DNA of 42,356 nt. Source: Candidatus Freyrarchaeum guaymasense. GTDB lineage: Archaea; Asgardarchaeota; Jordarchaeia; Jordarchaeales; Freyrarchaeaceae. The position numbers and the translations under genes are program-made. The notes beneath the pieces were generated by a model. The model did no database searches and was not told where the DNA came from. It worked only from the letters and a program-made list of their open reading frames with translations. Below, in pieces: positions 30,458 through 39,212 of the stretch (position 1 is its first letter; every line of letters starts with the position of its first letter). The DNA lies in the NCBI GenBank assembly GCA_030587405.1, contig JAUQZD010000070.1:1-42356 (forward strand), read 5' to 3'.

Positions 30458-32416
30458 GTGATGTGGATGAGAGGGGAAAGGTATGTTGGGAGAACTTTCC
30501 GCAAGTTCACCACTTACGACGTTGTAAGGGACGAGCCGGGGGCCGTGGTCCTCCTAAACGGGAATGAAGCTGTTGCAAGGGGGGCAATAGAGGCTGGGGT
30601 GACCGTGGCGACAGGCTACCCAGGTTCCCCTGCAACCTACATTCTTGAGAACCTTGCCTTGGCAGCTGAAAGATACGATATTCACGCAGAGTGGTCCACC
30701 AACGAGATGGTCGCTTATGAGGTGGCCTTCGGGGCGGCTGCGACGGGCGCCAAGGCTATAGCATCCATGAAGAATGTGGGTATGAACTGGATAATGGATC
30801 CCTTAAGGAATTCCGTTGGGCTTGAGATTAAGGGCGCTCTGGTCGTGGCCGTGGTTGACGACCCCGGGTCTGACGTGACGACCAACGAGCAGGATAGCCG
30901 CTACCTCGCCCGCTTCGCAGAGGTTCCAGTGTTCACCCCCGCCACCATCCAAGAAGCCAAAGACCTAACCGTTGAGGCCTTCAGGTTCTCTGAGGAGCTT
31001 TCGATACCCGTGGTCGTCTGCCCGACCAGGCAGCTGGTTTACGCCAGGGGGAACGTTACCCTCGGCCCGGTAAGAAGGGTGAAGCGGAGGGCTCCGAGGC
31101 TCGAGAAGAACTTTCGATTCGTGACGGGGCTGGGGGTAATGGCTGTTTCACGCCATAGGAAGCATCACGCTCAAACTCTTAAAAGGCTTGACGGCATGGT
31201 CGACGGGTTAAGCTGGAACGAACTTAAGCTCGACGGAGACGAGGAGGTGGGGGTGATAGCGAGCGGGCTGCCATACTCGTACGTGGCTGAAGCCCTAGAT
31301 AGCCTTCCCTTCAGGGACGATGTCGCGTGGCTTAAGGTGGCAACACCCTACCCTCTTCCAAAAGGAAAGGTTGCTAAGCTCCTTAAAAGCGTTAACAGGG
31401 TTCTCGTGCTGGAGGAGGTTGAGCCATTCATAGAGGAGCAGGTTATGGCGCTGACCGCAACAATCCGAGAGCACGCCGAGGTCTTGGGGAAAAGCACGGG
31501 GCACGTACCCGTAGGCGAACTTGACAGGATGACCGTTAAGGAGGCGCTCTGCAGGGTTTACGGGGTGCCCTACAAGCCGACGGCCCCGCCAGAGCATATC
31601 GCCAGGGCTAAGCAAGCGGCTTCGAAGCTACCCTTCAGGCCGTTCGTGAGCTGGTGTCCCGGATGCCCGCACCTCGCATCATACTACAGCCTCAAGAAGG
31701 CTGTTAGAAAGCTCTTCGGCAAAAACTACAATGTCCATGGGGAGATAGGATGCTACCAGATGGCGATACTTCCACCTGTTGAAATGGTTGACACGTGCAT
31801 TTGCATGGGATCATCAACCAGCGTCGGGTGCGGCGTCTACCACGCTGGGGCACCAGGGAAGAACATAGCGACCATGGGGGACAGCTCCTTCTTCCACGCG
31901 TCCATACCAGCCCTGATAAACGCTGTCTATAATAAAGCGGACATAACGGTGATCGTCCTCGACAACAGGACAACCGGGGCCACAGGTCATCAGCCTCACC
32001 CTGGAGCGTTCGGGGTTACAGCCACGGGAGAGCCAACTAGGACGCTCGACGTGGCGGAGGTGGCAAGAGCTTGCGGAGTAGACCTGGTGGAGGTGGTTGA
32101 CCCATACAACTTGAAGGAGACGCAGGAAGCCATGGAGAGGGCGCTCAGCCATAAGGGGGTCTCAGTTGTCGTATGCCGCAGGGTCTGCGCGGTTATAGCG
32201 GTGAGGCAGAAGGGAGGCGTGACGTCGCCGGAGATCCAGAAGTACCGTGTGGATGAGGGTGAATGTACGAACTGTAGAAAGTGCATGGAGCTGGGCTGTC
32301 CGTCGCTCTACATAGAGTCTAGGGAGGATAAACCGAAAATAGACAGGTTAACGTGTGTTGGGTGCGGAGTCTGCGGTCAAATATGCCCGGTTGGCGCAAT
32401 AAAACCTGAGGAATAG
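30458..32416 (+). CDS. iorA: Indolepyruvate:ferredoxin oxidoreductase, alpha subunit
   Basis: The 652-residue protein has the full IorA layout. An N-terminal pyrimidine-binding domain (GNEAVARGAIEAGVTVATGY) carries the active-site region TNEQDSRYLARFAEVP. The TPP-binding domain starts at WCPGCPHLASYYSLKKAV and includes GEIGCYQMA and MGDSSFFHASIPALINAVYN. At the end lie two [4Fe-4S] clusters (CTNCRKC...CP and CVGCGVCGQICP). It oxidises aromatic 2-oxoacids from transamination, giving aryl-acetyl-CoA and reduced ferredoxin. ACD alpha proteins and PaaK-like ligases in the window act on such thioesters. Start candidates are GTG 30458, ATG 30461 and ATG 30467. An HDAC-like gene follows after 81 bp. 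Confidence 0.92.
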   Translation: MMWMRGERYVGRTFRKFTTYDVVRDEPGAVVLLNGNEAVARGAIEAGVTVATGYPGSPATYILENLALAAERYDIHAEWSTNEMVAYEVAFGAAATGAKAIASMKNVGMNWIMDPLRNSVGLEIKGALVVAVVDDPGSDVTTNEQDSRYLARFAEVPVFTPATIQEAKDLTVEAFRFSEELSIPVVVCPTRQLVYARGNVTLGPVRRVKRRAPRLEKNFRFVTGLGVMAVSRHRKHHAQTLKRLDGMVDGLSWNELKLDGDEEVGVIASGLPYSYVAEALDSLPFRDDVAWLKVATPYPLPKGKVAKLLKSVNRVLVLEEVEPFIEEQVMALTATIREHAEVLGKSTGHVPVGELDRMTVKEALCRVYGVPYKPTAPPEHIARAKQAASKLPFRPFVSWCPGCPHLASYYSLKKAVRKLFGKNYNVHGEIGCYQMAILPPVEMVDTCICMGSSTSVGCGVYHAGAPGKNIATMGDSSFFHASIPALINAVYNKADITVIVLDNRTTGATGHQPHPGAFGVTATGEPTRTLDVAEVARACGVDLVEVVDPYNLKETQEAMERALSHKGVSVVVCRRVCAVIAVRQKGGVTSPEIQKYRVDEGECTNCRKCMELGCPSLYIESREDKPKIDRLTCVGCGVCGQICPVGAIKPEE

Positions 32417-32497
32417 ACTACCTTAAGAAAAGCTTAATTCCCTCTTCCACCACTTTTCCTGATGCTTAATGTGTTGCTTGTAGAGGGTTGAGTTGAA

Positions 32498-33596
32498 TTG
32501 GCTAGGACGTGTGTCGTCTACAGCGATGAGCTTTCCAAGTTCGAGTTCCCCCTATGCACCCTCTCAGGCTCCACCCGTGGACATCCTTCATTAATGATTT
32601 AAAGGAGAAAGTAAGGGTGGGAGAGAAGGACGTTCTTCTCCTAGAGGTCGAGGCCGCATGCGAGGAAGCCTTCTCAGGGTTCATAGTGAAAGCCATGTTT
32701 CGATAATTAAGGCTTTGAGTAGGGGGGTGGAGGTTAAGGTCTTAGGCTCGTTCGGGGTTGCAAGCTACCTTCCCCCTGACACACCCGTGGTGCCGGGGAT
32801 CTTCGAGCTCATGCTCCACCTGATTGGAGGGGCAATCCAGGCGGGGAGGATGGTTTGGAGCGGGAGCGTAAGGAACGCCATGGCCTTCGGAGGGCAGCAC
32901 CACGCCTTAACGTACTACTCTTCAGGCTTCTGCTACTTTAACGACGTCGCGGTCATGATAGAGTGGCTGAGGGAGAAAGCCGATCTTAGAAGGGTTGCAA
33001 TCTTCGACTTTGACGGGCACCACGGTAACGGAACACAGTTCATATACAATGAGGATCCGGACGTCCTTTACATTTCATTCCACCAGACGCACGACCCATT
33101 CGGAGAGAAGATATACCCTGGGACGGGGTGGATAGAGGACATAGGAGCCGGGGAGGGGAAAGGGTTCAAGGTTAACCTTCCGTTGCCTGTAGGAGCAACG
33201 GATGAAGACTACGACTACGCTTTAAACGAGGTTTTCAGGCCTCTAGTGGAGGAGTTTAAGCCTGAGTTGCTCGTGGCGAACGGCGGCTTTGACGCACATA
33301 GGAGCGCCGCGCTCCTAAACCTCAGCTTAACCCTCCACGGGTACCTTAACATAGCCGAGACGCTCGTTGAAGCGGCCGAGAAGGTCTGCGGCGGGAGGCT
33401 GGTGGTGCTCACGGGCGTAGGCTACAGCCCTGAAGTTGTGCGGCGAGGGTTAACCATAATACTGGGAACCCTGCTAGGGAAGCCGGTGGTGGTGGATGAG
33501 GAGAAAACTGAGGAGAGAGGGGTGAAGAAGGAAGTAATTAGGAGGGTGGCTCAGATTAAGGGTGTTCTAAAGGAGTATTGGGGGTGTTACAGGTAG
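32498..33596 (+). pseudogene. HDAC/AcuC-superfamily deacetylase, broken by two single-base frameshifts
   Basis: The intact part from 32658 (312 residues) shows the zinc hydrolase core: GGQHHALTYYSSGFCYFND, the metal-binding FDFDGHHGNGTQ, ANGGFDAHR and the catalytic Tyr in GVGYSP. The missing N-terminus is upstream in two other frames: ARTCVVYSDELSKFEFP, then MHPLRLHPWTSFINDLKEK up to ACEEA. One added C in the C5 run at 32548-32552 and one near 32670 join all three. The gene is otherwise well conserved, so sequencing error is a strong possibility; if so, it is a working gene starting at TTG 32498. Family members remove acetyl groups from lysines or polyamines; AcuC acts on acetyl-CoA synthetase. 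It follows iorA by 81 bp. Confidence 0.8.
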
Positions 33597-33914
33597 ATAG
33601 TTGATTTATTGGGGTTTTCGTGGTGTTGAAACCGGATTGCCAGTAAAACGGCATTCTTCCGGCTACTAAGTGCGCCGATGGTGCATGTGATGGATGAAAA
33701 TCGAGTAATCAGGAGCAATGGGATGCTCACACAAGCTGAGACGTGAAAGTTCTACGCGTATTTCAATCTTAGGTGTCCTCCACCTAAGCTTTGTAGGGGT
33801 TGGACTTTAGCGGTGGAAGGGTTTGGACATGAAGGAGGGGGAGGGTAGAAAGGAAGGGTAAAAAATATCTATTCTTCAACAGGAAACTGATTATTTGACT
33901 GTGGGGGTGGACGG
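33597..33914. other. Intergenic stretch, no gene seen
   Basis: No frame of note on either strand. AAAAAATATCTATTC near 33860 could be part of a promoter for the next frame. Confidence 0.35.
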
Positions 33915-34482
33915 TTGGCTGACGCCGGGAGGATGATTGCCGAGGCGGTCTCTGAGGCCGTTAGAAGGGAGCCTTTAGCTATTCCGGTCATGGTTAGACT
34001 CATCGTCAGGTATGGGATGGAGTACCTTAAGGATATTGGAGTGAAGGAGCAAGTTGAGGGGCTGGATGGGTTTGAGGATGCTTGCCTGAAGTGGACGAGG
34101 CTCTCCCCCCTACGCTTACCAATCACCAGTATACGGGGTTTACAGGGCTGAAGCGGCCCCTACGGGCTTCTCCGAGGGAGCGATCTCTAAACGGATCATT
34201 GGTGGTGCAGCTAGGATCTACGTTGAACGGTGCGGAGGAGTAGGAGAGATCATGAAGAGCGGGTGTGTTTACGATGCAATCTGCGCGTTCAGGAAAGTGC
34301 TTGCAACCTCCGGGCTTATAGGGAAAGAGGATGTTGAAGTTGTGAGGGGCGAATTAGGGGTAGACACCCATTTTAAGGCGTGCCCCTACGTTAAGACTGC
34401 CTCAAAATGGAGGAAAAGGAAGTGTACGCTATTTTTGGCGGAGTACCATGTACGCAGCTCCTATTCCTTCTGGGAGTTCTAG
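33915..34482 (+). pseudogene. Unidentified protein of about 189 residues with one frameshift
   Basis: Two frames join if one C is removed from the C6 run at 34105-34110. The first half runs from ADAGRMIAEAVSEAVRREP, past an AIPVMVRLIVRYG helix, to DACLKWTRLSP. The second continues YAYQSPVYGVYRAEAAPTGF, then SKRIIGGAARIYVERCGG, CVYDAICAFRKVLAT and HFKACPYVKTASKW. Cysteines near the end (CGG, GC, IC, AC) might bind a metal. I do not recognise the family. TTG at 33915 has GGGGGTGGA before it. The single homopolymer break points to a sequencing error rather than decay. It lies between the HDAC-like gene and a convergent ACD alpha gene. Confidence 0.5.
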
Positions 34483-34687
34483 AGGAACGATTTAAAGCCG
34501 GCCATAGACTCAAGAAAGATTAAGTGTAAGCCACCTAACTGCTCTTTCACCATTCACACCCAAAGAGCAGGTTATGAAGGCGGCAAACGCCATTAAAAGG
34601 GAGTAGTTTTTCTGGATTTGGAAGCTGAGCCATTGACTGAAAGGGCAAGTGTTCACGTTTTCCCGATGCGAGAAGAAAATGCTGGTT

Positions 34688-36142
34688 TCAAGTGGTTTTA
34701 AACTTCACCCGGGAAGCAACGTTAGCATCGTCCCCCTGACGCTTCCACCTTTTAACTTTCCCCCATTCAACTAGTGTTTTTATAGCTTTAACCGCTCTCC
34801 TCGGAGTCGGGTAAACAGGGATCTTTGCTTCTAGGAGGACTTCGTGAGATGTCCGGGAGAACATTCTTGACGCGAGCCAACACACCACCATTGGCTTACC
34901 GAAGGAGCGCACCGTCTCCGCGGCTTCAACTATGTCTCTCGCCAAGGCCACTGCCGGCTCGTCTACGGCTGTTGTGACCGTGAGAAGCAGAGCATTAACC
35001 TTCTCCTCTCTGCATATCACCTTAAGGCACTCCTTGAAGAGTGAAATGTTCAGGATTATCTGACCCGTCACGTCTAAGGGATTTTTAGGGGCTGCAAAGC
35101 TTGGAAGGATGTTCCTGAGCTTGTCCTCTGCCTCCCTGCTCAGCTCAGGCACCTCCAACCCGTACTCCTCGCACAGGTCAACCATGACGGAACACATGGC
35201 CCCGCTGGTTGAGATCACAGCTACACCGTTACCTGACGCTTCAGGCTGCCATGCCAAGGCCATAGGGAAGTCAAAGAAGTCCTCGAAGTCTTCTACGCTT
35301 AAAACGCCAAGCTTCCTGAACAGGGGCTTGTAGTCCTCGGGGGGGTTAAGCCCCGTGTGTTGCTGGACGAGCTTCCTCGCCTTCTGGGAGCGGGCACTCC
35401 AGAAGACCACCACCGGTTTGCCGTTTGAGATGGCCCGTGCGGCCGCACTGGAAAACCTTTCAACGTCCTTGATTGACTCTAGGAAGACCGCGACAACCTT
35501 CGTGTCCTCGTCTTCAGCTAGGAAGTCGAGGAAGTCCGCTATTTCCAAGTCGGCTTCGTTCCCCGTTGAAACGAAACGGCTTACACCCAGCTTGAGGCTC
35601 CACATGTGGGTGAGGGCTGAGCCGCCTATGGCTCCACTCTGGGAAACCACGGACACGACGCCCTTTAACGGCGTGTTGGGGATCATGAGGCTCGGGCTAA
35701 ATGTTGCACAGAGACCAGTGGAGGTTGAGACGACGCCCTGGGAGTTTGGCCCGAGAATGCGGACGCCGGCGTCCCTTGCAGCCTTAACAACTTGCTCTTG
35801 TAGTGTCGCGTTTCCGGCTTCAGCGAAACCCGACGAGAAAATTACTGCGACTTTAATCCCTTTCTCCGCGCAGTCCCTGATTATCCCCGGAACGGTTGAT
35901 GCTGGTGTCAGGATGCATGCTAGATCCACTTCTCCTGGAACGTCCTTAACAGACGGGTAGCATTTTAACCCTGAAACCTCGCCTTCCCTTGGGTTAACGG
36001 GGAAAACGTTGGCGAAGCCGTGGTCTAGGAGGAAGCGGAGAACTATGCTTCCAAGCTTAGCCGGATTTGACGAGGCGCCAACAACAGCTACCGAGCGGGG
36101 GTTAAACAGAAGCGTGACAGCGTTAGACAACCACACCACCAC
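34688..36142 (-). CDS. ADP-forming acyl-CoA synthetase alpha-type protein, second copy
   Basis: The 484-residue protein has the CoA-binding domain (FNPRSVAVVGASSNPAKLG), the ligase-type domains (GVVSVVSQSGAIGGSALTH; VAVISTSGAMCSVM) and the phosphohistidine as QQHTGLN (His about 262) in place of the common SHTGS. The changed loop suggests a different subfamily, but the histidine is retained. It ends with a basic tail (VKRWKRQGDDANVASRVKFK). No ATP-grasp beta subunit is nearby. It is divergent from a GNAT gene with only 48 bp between starts. An ACD-like domain fused to GNAT makes up the Pat acetyltransferase of bacteria, so the pairing is suggestive. The start may be GTG 36142 or the TTG at 36130. 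Confidence 0.85.
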   Translation of the reverse strand: MVVWLSNAVTLLFNPRSVAVVGASSNPAKLGSIVLRFLLDHGFANVFPVNPREGEVSGLKCYPSVKDVPGEVDLACILTPASTVPGIIRDCAEKGIKVAVIFSSGFAEAGNATLQEQVVKAARDAGVRILGPNSQGVVSTSTGLCATFSPSLMIPNTPLKGVVSVVSQSGAIGGSALTHMWSLKLGVSRFVSTGNEADLEIADFLDFLAEDEDTKVVAVFLESIKDVERFSSAAARAISNGKPVVVFWSARSQKARKLVQQHTGLNPPEDYKPLFRKLGVLSVEDFEDFFDFPMALAWQPEASGNGVAVISTSGAMCSVMVDLCEEYGLEVPELSREAEDKLRNILPSFAAPKNPLDVTGQIILNISLFKECLKVICREEKVNALLLTVTTAVDEPAVALARDIVEAAETVRSFGKPMVVCWLASRMFSRTSHEVLLEAKIPVYPTPRRAVKAIKTLVEWGKVKRWKRQGDDANVASRVKFKTT

Positions 36143-36190
36143 CTAAAAAAGATAAAAAACTAGTATTTTAAGTATCTGCTGGAGGAGAAG

Positions 36191-36772
36191 TTGTTGACCG
36201 AGAAGCCTTTAGCGTATCGGCGGATGGTTTTAAGCGTGGAGGAGGGGGTTAGATTTCTCGAGGAGAAGCGAAGGGAGGTGGAGGAGTCCCTCCTTCTTAA
36301 ATCGGTCAAGGTGAGAGGGTTTAACAGGGAGAGAGATGAGGAGGCGTTCGTGGAACTATTCAACAGGGTTTTCCAAGCGTCACCTGACCCCTACCTGCCC
36401 CTTGAAAAAGGTGAGGTGGAGAAGATTCCTGAGGAAGGGTTCTTCGTGGCGGAGGTCGACGGGAGGCTTGTAGGGTTCATAATAGCCTTCGCCACCGGCG
36501 GAGGGAGGGTTGGCGTGATAGGCGTTATAGGGGTTGACCCGGACTACCGCAGAATGGGCGTCGCGACAGCGCTCGCCGTTAAGGCGGCAGAGTACCTTAT
36601 AGAGAGGGGGGTGGAGAAAGTGGTGACCGAGGTGTACGTGGACAACATTTCATCCTACAACCTGATAAAGTCCTTTGGATTTAAAGACGCAGCTATTACG
36701 GTTTATGGTGCAAGGGAGGCTGCGTGCAGGAGGCATCCTGTTGAAGCCAGGAGGATGAGCTTCGAAGAGTAA
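36191..36772 (+). CDS. GNAT-family N-acetyltransferase
   Basis: The 193-residue protein begins with a basic helix-rich leader (YRRMVLSVEEGVRFLEEKR), then a GNAT domain. VRGFNRERDEEAFVELFNRV is strand 1 and helix 1, FFVAEVDGRLVGFIIAF is the middle sheet, and VIGVDPDYRRMGVATAL holds the acetyl-CoA loop R-R-x-G-V-A. NISSYNLIKSFGF closes the fold, as in RimI-type enzymes. It may acetylate a protein lysine or N-terminus. Start TTG 36191 (TTG TTG) follows GGAGGAG by about 7 bases. It is divergent from, and shares a promoter region with, the ACD alpha-like gene, so a Pat-like partnership is possible (inference). Confidence 0.82.
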   Translation: MLTEKPLAYRRMVLSVEEGVRFLEEKRREVEESLLLKSVKVRGFNRERDEEAFVELFNRVFQASPDPYLPLEKGEVEKIPEEGFFVAEVDGRLVGFIIAFATGGGRVGVIGVIGVDPDYRRMGVATALAVKAAEYLIERGVEKVVTEVYVDNISSYNLIKSFGFKDAAITVYGAREAACRRHPVEARRMSFEE

Positions 36773-36817
36773 CGACGCACGAATAGTAGGATCGCAATGT
36801 GATTTTGCGTGGAATCG

Positions 36818-36835
36818 CGAAAAGATTTTTATTTT
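36818..36835 (+). promoter_or_regulatory. BRE/TATA promoter of the second thiolase-like operon
   Basis: CGAAAAG (36818-36824) and ATTTTTATTTT (36825-36835) lie about 50 nt before the ATG at 36882. Confidence 0.45.
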
Positions 36836-36881
36836 GGGAGGAAGAAGGTAGTGCCGGAAGGTCTGAGGGAGATGGGAGAGG

Positions 36882-38033
36882 ATGACTAAGGTCGCGATCG
36901 TTGGAGTAGGGCAAACCAAGTATGAAGACATAGAGAGGAAGAGGAAGCAAGCCTACTACGACATGGTATTCGAAGCGACGAGAAAGGCGCTGGACGACGC
37001 GGGAATAGATAAAGGGGACGTGGATACGGTTGTCGAGGCAGCATATGACCTGATAGATGGGAGAACGATCTCCAACATGTACCTGTGCACCGCGGCTGCA
37101 GGGTACCTTAAGGACGAGTCAAGGGTCGCGGAGGATGGGACGTTCGCTCTAGCCTACGCTTACATGAGAGTTGCGTCGGGGGAATTTGACGTGGCGGTGG
37201 TCGCAGCTCACGGTAACAGGGAGGGACCAATGGAACTTGTATCAAACTACATCTTTGACCCGTTCTTCTATAGGCCGGTGGCGTCAAACTACCTCGCCGG
37301 ATTAGCCATGCAGGCGACAAGGTACATGGCGAAGTACGAAGTAGCGGAGGAGGATGCAGCCCAAGTTGTGGTTAAGAACAGGGGGAACGGCGTCAATAAC
37401 CCCTACGCGCACCTCCAGTCTAAGGTGAGTGTCGAAGACGTAGTTAACTCAAAAATCATTTCTTGGCCGCTCAGAGAGCTGGAGCTACCGCCGAAGTCCA
37501 CGGGCGCGTGTGCCCTCGTCATAGCGGAGGAGAACATGGCTGTAAGGATAACCGATACGCCCATATGGATAGATGGCATATCTTGGAGTGTCGACACGTA
37601 CCATGTGGGGTCCAAGGAGCTAGCCGAGCTAGCGCAGGTATCCACTGCAGCGCAAAGAGCCTACAAGATGGCTGGGATAGACGACCCAGTTAGGCAGTTA
37701 GACCTAGCGGAGGTCCACGATGCGACAGCGTTCCACGAGTTAATGGAATATGAGGCACTCGGATTCTGCGGGAAAGGGGAGGGAGCTAGGCTTGTGAAAG
37801 AGGGTGTAACAGCTATGAGCGGGGAGCTTCCGGTAAACCCGTCTGGAGGTGCACTCTGCGCCGATCCATACCCGGCAACCGGCCTGGTGAGGGTTGCTGA
37901 GGCTGTGCTTCAGCTTAGAGGGGAAGCTGATAAAAGGCAGGTTTCAGAGGCTGAGACTGCGCTGGTTCAGGGCCTCAGCATAGCCAGCGGAGCGGCAGCA
38001 CAGACGAGCTGCATAGTGATATTAAGGAGGTAA
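36882..38033 (+). CDS. Thiolase-like protein, class A, second operon
   Basis: This 383-residue protein is the paralogue of the class A protein at 2886, sharing VAIVG.GQTK, DxxDGRTIS and YLKD. It lacks the acyl-accepting cysteine; that loop reads SRVAEDGTFALAYA (about residues 80-93). It also lacks GHP, with NPSGGALCADPYPATG instead. KSTGACALVIAEEN and LDLAEVHDATAFHELMEYE are the other conserved blocks. The C-terminus (QGLSIASGAAAQTSCIVIL) differs from the HGWGG of class B. It probably pairs with the class B gene five bases downstream. The ATG follows a GGGAGAGG. Confidence 0.85.
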   Translation: MTKVAIVGVGQTKYEDIERKRKQAYYDMVFEATRKALDDAGIDKGDVDTVVEAAYDLIDGRTISNMYLCTAAAGYLKDESRVAEDGTFALAYAYMRVASGEFDVAVVAAHGNREGPMELVSNYIFDPFFYRPVASNYLAGLAMQATRYMAKYEVAEEDAAQVVVKNRGNGVNNPYAHLQSKVSVEDVVNSKIISWPLRELELPPKSTGACALVIAEENMAVRITDTPIWIDGISWSVDTYHVGSKELAELAQVSTAAQRAYKMAGIDDPVRQLDLAEVHDATAFHELMEYEALGFCGKGEGARLVKEGVTAMSGELPVNPSGGALCADPYPATGLVRVAEAVLQLRGEADKRQVSEAETALVQGLSIASGAAAQTSCIVILRR

Positions 38034-38038
38034 GAGTA

Positions 38039-39199
38039 ATGCGTCGAGTCGCCATTGTTGGTGTTGGCTTAACTAAGACTGCTACTAGGAGGAACGATGT
38101 GACGCACCCTGAGCTTGTCATGGAGGCTGTGAGCGCCGCCCTGAAAGACGCAGACATAGAAATAGGAGACGTGGAATCAATAGTTTACGGGTCGATGGAT
38201 CCTTTTGATGGTCTTAATTGTCCTGATAGGTGGGATGCTGATGCTTGTGGTGGGGGGCTTAATAGGCCTTACATGAAGGTTACCACTGGGGGGACTACGG
38301 GGATAAGTGTGGCCCTCGCAGGCTACTACCACGTGGCTTCAGGCCTCTTCGACACCTGCATGGCCGTCGCATGCCAGAGGGTCGGAGAAAACGTAGACGC
38401 ACAACTAGTACTCAACACCTGCGTAGACCCGATATACGAAAGGCAGTCTGGTGCTGGAGCTATAACTGTTGGGGCGTTTCAGGCTGCCAGGCACATGGCG
38501 AAGTACGGGACAACAAAGGAGCAGCTAGCAATGGTTAGGGTTAACGATAACAAGAACGCCATGAAAAACCCCTACGCCCACCTCAGGTTTGAGATCACGG
38601 TTGAAATGGCACTATCCACAAGGATAGTTTCCTGGCCCTTAAGGCTTTCAGACTGTTGTCCTAGGTCTGATGGGGCTTGCGCCCTCATCTTCGCGTCTGA
38701 GGATAAGGTTAGGGAGATAACGGATACGCCCGCATGGGTTAAAGCAGCAGGATCAATAGCAGACACCTATTGGGCTGGCAAGCCGGACTTTGCGGACTGG
38801 GACAGCCTTGCGATGCTCGGCAGGAATGTTTTCAGGAAAGCTAAAATCGAGAATCCACTTAAGGATTTGAATGTGGCTGAGCTTTACGACGCGTTCACCA
38901 TCCAGCAGATTATCGAGCTGGAGGCTTTAGGGTTCTGCCGTAAGGGTGAGGGTGGAAAGCTGGTCGAGGAGGGAGTCACACGTTTAGACGGTGAGATGCC
39001 TATAAATCCTAGTGGTGGTGTTTTGTGTACTAATCCTATTGGTGCTACTGCTATGATTAGGGTTGCTGAGGCTGCTCTTCAGGTTATGGGTAAGGCTGGG
39101 GATAGGCAGGTTCCAGACGTTGAAACAGCCCTAGCACACGGGTGGGGTGGAGCCATCCAGTTCCACGGGTTGATGGTTTTGAGTGGGAGTAAACCTTAA
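38039..39199 (+). CDS. Thiolase-like protein, class B, second operon
   Basis: The 386-residue protein is the paralogue of the class B protein at 4037. The cysteine loop is replaced by KVTTGGTTGISVALAG (TGGTTG at about 83-88) and GHP by NPSGGVLCTNPIG. SDGACALIFASEDK, LNVAELYDAFTIQQI and LAHGWGGAIQFHG are conserved. The tyrosine in ELYDAF occupies the region used for chemistry in DUF35-linked steroid aldolases, but I have not aligned them. GGAGG lies 8 bases before the ATG. Two stretches (about 38195-38310 and 38995-39105) use almost only T-ending or G-ending codons, unlike the rest of the gene. Confidence 0.85.
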   Translation: MRRVAIVGVGLTKTATRRNDVTHPELVMEAVSAALKDADIEIGDVESIVYGSMDPFDGLNCPDRWDADACGGGLNRPYMKVTTGGTTGISVALAGYYHVASGLFDTCMAVACQRVGENVDAQLVLNTCVDPIYERQSGAGAITVGAFQAARHMAKYGTTKEQLAMVRVNDNKNAMKNPYAHLRFEITVEMALSTRIVSWPLRLSDCCPRSDGACALIFASEDKVREITDTPAWVKAAGSIADTYWAGKPDFADWDSLAMLGRNVFRKAKIENPLKDLNVAELYDAFTIQQIIELEALGFCRKGEGGKLVEEGVTRLDGEMPINPSGGVLCTNPIGATAMIRVAEAALQVMGKAGDRQVPDVETALAHGWGGAIQFHGLMVLSGSKP

Positions 39200-39212
39200 G
39201 GAGGTGTTAGGT

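Noticed and set aside
35355..35960. Plus-strand frame of 201 codons
   Set aside because: Antisense shadow of the second ACD alpha gene.
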